A stretch of DNA of 64,000 bases from positions 17,876,435-17,940,434 of the forward strand of contig NC_031495.1 in assembly GCF_000237925.1 (NCBI RefSeq). Reading direction: 5' to 3'. Below are positions 25,789 to 37,700 of the stretch, one piece after another. This stretch comes from Schistosoma mansoni. Taxonomy: Eukaryota; Platyhelminthes; Trematoda; Strigeidida; Schistosomatidae. A program made the position numbers and the translations under genes. The notes beneath the pieces are model-generated. The model saw only the letters and a list, made by a program, of their open reading frames with translations. It was not told the DNA's origin and made no database searches. The first letter of the stretch is position 1. Each line of letters starts with the position of its first letter.

Positions 25789-28700
25789 TCATCCATTAAC
25801 ATTATTAGTTTCGTCAATGCCTTCTCTTATATTATTGTTAACGCTTTCACGTCGATTCATAGACATTTCACTTTCATTTTGTCCCAATGTTACACGTCTC
25901 GACGTTTTCATTTTAATTTGTCTTCTTTGCGGATATAACTTTTTTAGTAAACCATAAAATGATTTTATGGATGCCAAAAACAATAAGCTCCAAATTACAA
26001 CAACTGTAACACAAACTATAACATTAAATGTGAAATTAATAGCACTAACATTCTGTTGTATTGAAGAGTATAAATTGGGATAAGATATACCTTTATCTGA
26101 AAAAAAAACAAAGATCTATATATCCCATAAACTTTTTGTAGTTAATGTATCTGACACTCAATGGTGCGAATAATGAATGCCAAGTTTTTGTTTTAGATCA
26201 TAAATCAATCGATGTTAGACCACCATTGAAAGCCTGGAAGCACTGGACGTCCGTTTCGTCCTAGTATGGGACTCCTCGGCAATGCGGAATCGTGGACGCG
26301 CTACCACCATCTCCGTTGTTTTCAACCCAACAGTTTGTGGGCGACTACATTTTAGACGGTGTTCTTCTAAAAAATTTATGTATGTGGATAATGATCAGAA
26401 GATAAATATTTTCTCTAGTGATATTTCATTGTATCTACAGAAGATAGCAGTAATCTACAGTCTGTTTTTATACATAGTTTGTAGATGACCTTAAAAAATA
26501 AGATGAGAACTAAAAGGTAAAAAGTTGTTTCTAAGAATATGTGTTGTAGACTTAAGGATAAATTTGGATAAACAGAAATAAGCATTCAAACAATAGAATT
26601 TCTAAAAAATACAAGATTTTCAGAGTACTTTGAACAGTAGAATCTTATCTGAGTAATAGATGATATGTAAGTTTAGAAATAAAACTATGATAGGATTCTA
26701 GATTATTACTGCAATTAATATTTTATATCGTAGTAATTGATCACTTAGCAGCCTAATCAGTTACCATTTGACAATTATTGTTTATGTGCGTGGTTGCCTT
26801 GATATACTTATTCCTAGTAACTGTTAAACTAAGTAACAAACTTCCAATAGTAGTTAATAATATTCACTTCAATTTTAGGTTTAACATTTGAAGTGGGATA
26901 AAACTTAAAACCATAGTTCACTGATACTAAGATAAGAATATATGATGGGTATCTCTGGTGATTTATTCATTAAGAGACAAAATAGGATAATCGCATGACA
27001 TTTTGTTTAATTATGATTATTATCGGGAAGAGAAGTCTGTCCTCTATCCATCTGGATACAGACAGTGTTCTGGGTAGGTAGGCCTTGATAAGTTATTAGC
27101 TCATTGAAAATTTGAAATGGAATTACTGCTTACTAGTAAATTAGGCTCTTATAATAGTAAAGTTGTAAACGCGATCAATGTGTCCATCAGAGGTTGTTTA
27201 TATTGATTTAATAGTCAACTAATTATTCGTTATCGTAGTTTACAGATTCTTTATTGTTACTTTGCGCTTGAAATTCTCGTGATAAGTACCTTTAAATTGG
27301 TAAGTCGGGATCCATCGATATACACTTTCATCCATTTGTTGGTATAATGTGGGTTTCATTCAAAGCCATCAATACTTTACTTTCCTATAGTCACTATGAC
27401 TGGATACATCACTTTTCAGCAGACCTTCAAACATCATCATGTTATTTAATTGAGTTTTATATGGAGACTCCTATAATTTGAAGGTCGTTTTTGTAGTACT
27501 TACCATGTTGGAATGCTTACCGTCGTACAAATTGGTGTAAAATTGAAACAACTACTCATTAGTAGTATGTCTAATCACGCAGGAAAATTCTGATTACTTG
27601 ATGTGAACGTATTATAGTTTAAAAATCTGAGACATTACCATTGTTCATTAAATATTTTATACTAAAGGAGAAATTTCACGAGTGAACCATGGATGGGCAA
27701 GTAAGCTTATAAATAAAATCCAGTTTGTAAACGAACTTAATCTAGGAGACTTCATTTAATAGATTATCTAAATTATACGAAATTAACAGTCAAAATGATA
27801 AAGATAAGGGTTGAGCAATTTTGTGAATTGATTGGAGTTAGAGATTAACACCGTTGAGTGTCGGTTTAGAGGTTAAGCATGTACGTGTGAGACCGAAGGT
27901 CCCTGGCCTGACTTCCGACCGCGAGGTCATTAGTGGGCACTGACGAGGAGTTCAATACTAGGTCAAAACGGTCACCCAGTGTTTCTAGACTTTAATCGGT
28001 AGTCTAGTCAAGATAAGTGTTTTATTTAAACTGGAGTAAATCGAAGTCAAACTAACTTCGATCTGCTATTTAAGAAGTACATTATCATTAATTAAAACAA
28101 GAAAAATGATTTAACTTTAACTGAGATTTAGATTTTACACTAATAAATTGAACTCACATATATACTTGCTTTCTACAATCATTAGATTTTTACCTATCTT
28201 TTTAAAAATCAATAAATAGGTAATTCATCTTCGCACTGTTAGCTATTTACTTACATGTACATAAATGTTCCGAACATTTAATATAATCAATGGGTGAACC
28301 TAAACATAGTTTTGATTTATTTCCCAATTTCATTGATAGACAATCTCTCTGACGTAAACTATAACGCATATTTCCACAAGCTGGTCGACACTGATCCCAT
28401 TCTGACCACTTCGACCATACACCAACCCATTCTTCACAAGCAAGTCCACTGTAACCAGGATTGCATACACATTTAGCCTTTTTAAAGAAACAAATTTTAC
28501 ATAAAAATTATATCATATATATATGATTTGTACTAAATTGATTTCTTTAGCGTGGGATATATGGTTTATCAAATCAGTTGACAAAGTATAGGGATCACAT
28601 TTTATATCACATAAGTCTATTTGATATCGACTAGCATGTATCGATTCGATGTGTCTTTCAATCAATGAGGAAACAAAAGATTTTGAAGTTTAAATTTATT

Positions 28701-31700
28701 TTGTGCAAGATTGTAATACAAAAATGTTAGTTTCCGAAAACAAATCCAGAGAAAACTTTGTTTTCGAAGTGTTTAATGTTGAATGCTACAGCTTCTCGTA
28801 GAGGAACAAATTCAGTCATTAGATTCTTTTTAGGATGTTGGAAGATTTGCTTCACGTTTGACGTAACTATCTTCGGTTTTTAAACACAACAAGAAATTTA
28901 TATTTAGAAAACCGAAGAATTAACTATCTCAGTTGCGGCGAGACTAAACTATACTGCCGACCTTTGAACGAATCTTAAATGACCTTGAGAAATATTAGCC
29001 AATCAGAAGACAGTTAGTATACAGTAAAGATATATTACACAAAACTCAAAAATTAAAGGGGATACTGTTCTTTTACATGACTCAAAAACTTCTCAAGGTC
29101 ATATATAGGTTCAGAAGTTCTAAAATCATAGTGCATACGGTACAGGAACACATCCATATGGCTCCATAGTAGTCGACCTCTGAAACCATGATAAGGTCTT
29201 AAAAATTCTTTTAGCCTCGACCACATAGCTTCAATGTTGTTGGTATATTGGTATGGTTTACGGTTTAGGGTTAAGGGTGAGACAATAATTTATAGACGAC
29301 CTTTGAGCGACGCTAGAGTGACCCTGAGAGTGTCAACATAGTAACTAAGACCAAACGTAGGTTATAAACCTGTGTGAAGAATTCAAATTATGATTTACAG
29401 TTCATGGTTAAGGTTAGGAATTATACTTAGGGTTTTCATCACGAACTGACATCAGCTATAATGCCAAAACTCTATTTATCCAAATGGATAATTGAATTTC
29501 GCGCCAAAATCTTATGATCACTTCTCTTGTAGACGCTGAATTATCACGTCTTCCCTAAAATCCGCTGTAAACCGATCGTACGTAAGCATCAGGTACCGAA
29601 CTTAGCGCCGTGACCTTGAAAACCCGCGAAAGCTTCTGATTGGCTCATCAGTATAGTTTAGTCTCGCCACTTATTTTTACTATATTGTAGTACTAATTAT
29701 ATGAATTTACTTTTTCGAAACACAAAAACGAAAACGACCAAATTTTAAATCTTAGTTGTTTTGACTGAAGTCATGCTCAAACTGGGATTTTGCAGAGCTA
29801 AGAGAGCTTCTTGAAAAGGATACCTGTAGGCAAGATAAATACTGCTGTCAATTTATTGCCATTGGAGTAGTTTGAATGAACCTTACATCATTTTTCAACT
29901 GAAGATCTTAGTAGATAATGATATTACTGGCTAAATACTCTTTTCGTTTTCATAAATTTATAAGGTGATACTTTTCCATCAACTCCGCCTGTAGCCCCTC
30001 CGACGGCTACTGCCGGTCCCAAGTCCGGATAAAGGAGGAGGGTTGGGCATGGGGTTAGCGACCCAATCCCGTAGAAAACTAACTCGCTAAAAATGCTAAC
30101 CAGGAAAAATAATTCAAACTCTGCCCAGAGCGTTAAAGGAAGAATTATGACGCCTCATGAGTTTCATCGGAAGTCACAAGGTCGATGCACCTTCTAAACA
30201 ACCAGAGCAACAAATTTTATAGGCATATTGAACGTCCGGACAATGCGGGAGACCGGGAGAGTCTTCCGAATTGATACAAAAAGGGGGAAATACAACCTGG
30301 GGGTCCTTGGGATCAGTGAAACACATTGGAAGCAGGTTGGACAACAACGACTAGCTCCAGGGGAGCTTCTGTTATACTCCGTTCATGAAGAAGAAAATGC
30401 CCCACATACACAAGGAGTTGCATTGATGCTGTCCTAACAACCACAAAATACACTTGCAGGATGGGAATCTCATGAACCAAGAATCATCAAAGCCTCCTTC
30501 AAAACAAAGAAAGACGGCATTACAATCAGCGTCATCCAATGCTATGCGCCGACCAACGACTACGATGAAGACGCTAAAGACCAATTCTACGATAGGCTGC
30601 AGTCAATCTTCGAGAAGTGCCCAACAAAGGACCTGACCATTCTGATGGGAGATTTGAATGCCAAGGTTGGAATGGACAACACTGGATACGAAGACGTCAT
30701 GGGACGACATGAACTGGGAGAAAGGAACGAAAATGGTGAGAGATTTGCAAACCTATGTGCCTTCAATAAACTGGTCATACACGACACTATATTCCCACAT
30801 AAACGCATTCACAAAGCCATATGGACTTCACCGGATCACATTACATAGAACCAAACCAACCATATCTGCATCAACAATGTTCAGGAAGACGATGGAGGAT
30901 GTGAGAACCAGAAGAGGAGCTGATATAGCATCAGATCATCACTTGCTGGTAGCCAAGATGAAATTAAAATTTAAGAAGCAGTGGACAATGGAGCGGACAA
31001 CATCACGAAAGTTTAATACGGCTTTTCTTCGGGATGCTGACAAATTCAACAAATTCAAGATAGCCTTCAACAATAAGTTCCAGGCCTTTCATGAGCTACT
31101 CAATAGAGAGGGAACTATTATGGAGAGCAACTGGAAAGGTATCAAGGAGGCAATCGTTTCAACATGTCAGGAGGTTTTGGGCCACAAGAAGCACCATCAC
31201 AAGGAATGGATCACTGCTGGTACACTGGATAAGATTGAAGAAAGGAGGAACATGAAGGTAGTAATCAATATCAGCCAAACAAGAGCAGAAAAAGCCAAGG
31301 CACAAGCCGAATACACAGCAGTAAACAAGCAAGTGAAGAGTAGCATCAGATCCAACAAACGTAAATATGTGGGAGATTCAGCAATGATAGCGGAAAAGGC
31401 TGCAAGAGAGGGAAACATGAGACAATTGTATGATACAACAAAGAAACTCTCTGGAAATTACCGTAATTAACCAGAACGACCAGTGAAAAGCAAGGAAGGC
31501 AAGGCAATCACCAACATTGAAGAACAACGGAACAGGTTAGTAGAACACTTCAAGGAACTCTTGAATCGACCAGCCCCATTGAATCCAACCAACATTGAAG
31601 TAGCACCCATGGACCTCCCAATCGATGTTGGCCCACCAACAATTGAAGAGATCAGCATGACCATCAGACAAATCAAGAGTGACAAACCAGTAGAACCAGA

Positions 31701-34700
31701 CAACATTCCAACAGAGGCAGTGAAAGCAGATAAAGTAGTAACTGCAAAGATACTCCACATTCTCTTTAGCAAGATTTGGGATGAAGAACAAGTACCAACA
31801 GACTGGAAAGAAGGACTTCTGTTCAAAATACCAAAGAAAGGCGATCTCAGCAAGTGTGATAACTACAGGGGCATCACTCTTCTATCAATACCAAGAAAAG
31901 TCTTCAATAGGACATTGTTAAACAGAATGAAGGACTCGGTAGATGCCCAAGTTCGAGATCAACAGGGTGGATTCCGTAAGGATCGATAGTGTACAGACCG
32001 AATCGCAACTCTGCGGATCATTGTGGAACAATCAATTGAATGGAATTCATCACTCTACATCAACTTCATTAACTACGAGAAAGCATTTGATAGCGTGGAC
32101 AGGGCAACACTATGGAGGCTTCTTCGGCACTACGGCGTACCTGAAAAGATAGTCAATATCATGCAGAATTCCTATGATGGATTAAACTGCAAAGACGTGC
32201 ATGGACGACAACTCACTGACTCGTTCGAGATAAAGATCGGTGTCAGGCAAGGTTGCTTACTCTTACCCTTTCTCTTTCTTCTGGTGATCGATTGGATCAT
32301 GAAGGCGTCAACATCCGGGGGGAATCACGGAATACAATGGATAGCTAGGATGCAGCTGGACTATTTAAACTTCGCAGATGATCTGGCTCTTCTATCACAC
32401 ACACAACAACAAATGCAGGAGACGACCAGTGTAACAGAAGCCTCAGCAGCAGTAGGTCTCAATATACACAAAGGGAAAAGTAAGACTCTCTGATACAATG
32501 CGGCATGCACCAATCGAATTACACTTGACGGAGAAGCTTTTGAGGATATGAAACTCCTTACATATCTGGGCAGCATCATTGATGAACACGGTGGATCTGA
32601 TGAAGATATGAAGACGCGGATCGGCAAAGCGAGAGCAGCATATTTACAACTGAAGAACATCTGGAACTCAAAACAATTGTCAACCAACACCAAGATCAGA
32701 ATTTTCAATACAAATGTCAAGACGATCCTACTGTATGGCGCATAGACGTGGAGAACTGCGAATGTCATCATCCAGAAGATACAGGTGTTTATTAACAGTT
32801 GTCTACGCAAAATGCTTCGGACCCGTTGGCCACACACTATCAGCAACAAGCTACTGTGGGAGACAACAAACTAGATTCCAACCAGCGGAGGAAGAAATTA
32901 GGAAGAAGCTCTGGAAGTGAATAAGACACACATTGAAGAAAACACCCAACTGCGTCACAAGACAAGCCCTCACATGGAATCCTGAAGGCCAAAGGAAAAG
33001 AAGACCAAAGAACACATTATTTCGAGAAATAGAGACAGACATGAGAAGAATGAACAAAAGTTGGATAGAACCAGAAAGGAAGGCCCAGGATAGAGTCGGT
33101 TGGAGAATACTGGTCGGCGGCTTATGCTCCATTGAGAGTAACAGGCGTAAGTAAGTAAAAGTGACAGTACTTTTTCATAACTTGTAACTTGATCAGTTAT
33201 ACCTCGCAACAAAAGTTATTCGAATGAGTCAACTAACCATCATAAAGAGATTAATCCTACCAGCGGTAGTGAGTGGTTTTATCATGTTCGTACCATAACT
33301 TTCAATAAGCAATAAAATATTTCATTATGTTTATAGGTGTCGTAGTTACGGAGCACTATCGTAGTCTTCAGTGTTTATTACACAGAGAATTATTCATCTA
33401 GGCTTTTCAAGAAAAGATAAGCCATCTCAACTGTTTCACTCATTATTGTTTATTCAAATTAGCGATAAACAACTTTTTTATTTACACAATTCGATAGAAT
33501 ACTACGTATAAAGATATAACGTGACCACGTACCTGATCAATATGGTTATTTGAAACACAAAATCCATGTACACATACAACAGAATCGCACTTTGTCAGTT
33601 TTTGCAAGCAATTAGGATAAGGTAATTCAATATTTGGTATCCAGTGCGTTTCATTACATTGACATTGATATGATGCGTCGCCTTCAGCACTTATTAATGC
33701 GATACATTTATTGCCTGAACTATTAACATTACATGCTGTATTACCAGCAATTAATGTTCCACCATTTGGTTGTAAGTGATGTTCAATACGAAATAGACAA
33801 GCATTTATTTTGTCTTGGCAATAATTACCGTGATAATCAAGTTTGCACACACATATTGTATACTTAAATAGATAAATAACAAGAGAAAAAAGGATACACT
33901 TCTTTTGATACACGTCAAATAGGATTAAATTTTGATAGTCTCTTTGTGCTTACTGATTATTTCAAATATTTGAACAAGAAAATAATTAACAATTTGGAAG
34001 AATACAACCAATTAATTAACCAGACAATTTCCTCAATCATCAAAATTTAACTAACATAGTAACAAATATGAAAATAAACTTCCTGAAAACATTTAACAAT
34101 CATTATGTTCAGTATGTTAAACTTCAGTTTCAAAGCTAATTTAATTTAGTAAAAATAAACATTAAAACGAAATGAAATTTTACTCGTCAAATCGGTAGAC
34201 TAATATTTATCACTGTGTTGGGGAGATCTGGTCGATAGTCGAATACTACTACTGATTATGAATTCTGAATTCGCATTTCTGAAACCGAGTATCTCATTTA
34301 AACTGAGGTCCTTCAACGTTCTCAAACTAAAGCTTGACAGTATTTAGAAAGTCTTTAAATTGGTCTGTTGTCTATCTGAGACCCGTATTTAAGACTCCAA
34401 TGAAATACTACGAATTCGCTCTCCACCTGGCGCCTCAAAAACTTGTTTCACGTGCACTTATTCGGGGACCCTATAGAATCTTCATCTGCTTTAGCTGGCG
34501 TTGGTATCAAACTAAGCGCTAGAGCTGAGAAAGGACTAATTGAATGGACAACCAATAACACTGAATCATGTGTTGTTAGATTGGGAAGCTCTATCAAAGT
34601 GACCGTCTACTGCAACTTTGCGCAGACTACAACCTGTTTCTGGCTAGCACTAACCATCGGCACTGTCATCGCTGATGTGCCACCTGGCTACCTCCTTCTC

Positions 34701-37700
34701 CATCTCAAGCCTGGACTCAGATTGATTAAATCATGATCAGCTAACAGTGGTGTGATAATGTACAAGACTGCCGCTCCTTTCGGAGTACTTATCTAGACTC
34801 TGATTATGCTTTCAATTGAGCTAATCTTATCTTACGTTTCAATAGCCAACAAATTTATCGTCCTGAATAAATTGATGACGGCAAATTAGTTGTAGCTTGT
34901 GCTGCAACTAAATATCAATTCGAGCTAAGTTCAAATTTAGCTGTCAACCCACCGAAAAGTATAGATGAACATCAGCTGAAATCACTTTAAGCCATGAAAA
35001 TGGCGACTAAGGCCGTTTGCAGCTTCACAAAACGCTTCGCTTGTAGACACTGGGTTTCTGCAGGCTCCTTACAACTTACTGAAGCATATTGATCTACTCT
35101 GGCCAACTGCGAGTTTGACCATAAACAAAGTTCTTCACGCAATGAATTTGTGGGAAGTTTGTATATAGACTGAGAAGCCTGGTGGTCGAATGTTCTAAAG
35201 ATTTAGAAGCGGCAGCGGAATCTGGTAACTAAAGGAAGCTCTTTCAACTCACTCGAGTCACTGGCAACAAGAAATCTAGAGTGAATGAAACAATCTGTGA
35301 AGCTGATGGAATGCTAATCAATAACGCCTACCAACGTCCTGGACGATAGAGGGCTTTTAGAGGGACAGTTTAGGTGGTCTGCTGCCCCAGCGACATAGAC
35401 CAGATTGTTCTGTCCCCTCAAGGCTTGTGACAACTGATCCATCTAACGAGACAGAAGTCCTCAAGGAATTCCAACTCTTGAACTGTTAAAAGTCACTAGG
35501 CCCAGATAAATTACTTCTGGCCCTTTTTATAGAACGTGGCGACCTTCTGGTTAAGGAACTTACTGAGTTGTTAACAAGTGCCTGGTAATTAGAGAATGTT
35601 TCAACATCGTGGAATGAGTCAATAGTTGTACATATCTATAAAAATGCTTCACTTCATTTGAACAACAACTGTTGGACGATAAGTCCACTTCCGATTGAGC
35701 CCAAACTATTGGATTCCGTCATGCTTCGTTTATTGTTTAAAACCCGAGAAAGATTGACTCGCGAGGAGCAGAATGGTATTCGTTCTGGTCGAGGATGTAG
35801 TAGTCATATCTTCGCCTTCTGCCAAATGTTAGAACACCGTCATACTTATTACAAACATTAGGACTGCCTTCGATTCGCCGGACAGGACGGTTCTCTGGGA
35901 TTGTCCATTGAAGAAGAGTTCATTAACATTTTGAAAACACTACATACTGACGCCTCAGGCAATGAGGCCATACAACTAGATCTCTCCATTGTTCTATTCA
36001 AGTAGTGGGGTCAGGCAAGGTTGCCCAATCTCACCATCCCTTTCCAACTTCCCCAGCAATGACGTTCTGGAAACAGCTCTGATGAATGTACGTAACAATC
36101 ATGATGACTTTTTGCCTGAAGAAAGACTTTTCGACCTTGAGTATAAGGATGATATTATCTTACTGTGCGATAGCACCCAAGTCATGCAATCCTCACTTAA
36201 TCAGTGTTTGTCGGTATAGTATATGCTTCTCACCAGCGCCCTCGTCTAACCTGGCTTCCATTGAGGATATTTGACGACTGTACTTGATTATCGTTCTCTC
36301 CAAAGGAGTGCTGATATTCAGCAGTGACACCATGTTAGTACTGAGTAGCTTCGGCAACGTGTATTCAGGTACAGTGAAGCTGATTCAATCGGTATCTTGG
36401 AGGTTGAATGTCGTCCCAGTGAATTCCGCATCGTGCGTTATTTGGCGATTCTGGAACCGGTTTGAAAAAGCGGTGAGGTGAACAGTGCACGACATGATGT
36501 TGTGGTGTGAAAGAAAGCCGTACAGGATTGAATTTTGTCGGTTCCTCACGACTCCCTCGTTGGAGGCCTGGAAGAAGCCTTATGCACTGGCTTGAGATTT
36601 TATCATTGTTCAGAATAGAAGTTAGTAGCGATCCTTCTGTGATGTTCCTTTACTTTCTTCAAAAAATTGAGAGTAACATTTTTGACTGAGGGAATTCCTC
36701 ATAGTTGTAATTTTTTTAATTGAACTGCTTCTCCCATTCTTCGTCTTATTATTATTATTATCGCACTTTGATGCACTAATTTATATTTATTCTTGTTTTT
36801 TTATTATACTCACCTCCCTTTTTCTATCTCTTCTCAACCTCAATTTTATCGTGTGGCGTATGTATATCTTGGTGCCAATTTGTATCAATATTTATGTGTT
36901 CAGATAAATAAATTGGCACTTGTGAGTACGGCATATCTACAGTGGTCTATCATAATAATTCTATTCGGAATCCAACAATATATTTCCAGGTTCAATCACT
37001 TTTTGACAGAACGTAATCTCCATCCTATATCAACGGTAAAACTATTTCGCTCATCACACTTTATACCATGAATTAAAAGTATATTGTTCTAAGAAATGTT
37101 TCATAACTGACCAAGAAATAAAGCCGAATTCCTACAAAGAAATCATTCTTAATATAAAGATAAAATATAGACGCTGACAATATAGACAATTCGGAGACCT
37201 TTGATATCCTTCATTTACTCAGGCAGAATTAATATGTTCTTCACAAGATACATTCATTAGTACACATTCAACAGCATCACAAACTCATCTAAATGTGTTA
37301 AATTATGACACCCTAAATTTTCTAAGGTACCTGTTTCTCGCTAGGCAATTTATTTTGCTGATAATATCTATACTCATTGCATAATACAGTAAACCAATTA
37401 TCTTGCTAACCTCGTAATTTGAATCCATTGTACAGAATAATGTTCCATTTTTACTACATTTACTATTGGGCTCACAGTTTCTCGGGTTTCTTTGCCTTAG
37501 AATCTTTTCTTTCGTCAGCATATCAGGCTAGTTAAGTAAAAGAAAAAAATTGGGATACGTTTGAGTGAAGTAAAGACTGCTCATTACTTATTAGTATAGG
37601 AGGTTTGTAGCGAGTGTTGAATTTTATAGTTTACATCAAGGACTGACCTTAATTAGGCAATCTGTAAAAGCAAAGAAGCACTGGACAGCTTTGTATCCTA

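Noticed and set aside
29960-33180. Target site duplication around the RTE element
   Set aside because: acttttcca on the left and actttttca on the right are similar but not exact, and both are simple T-rich sequence.
34443-34736. 97-codon plus-strand frame read as a host gene
   Set aside because: [17 protein letters not shown] is the endonuclease of the LINE that continues downstream.
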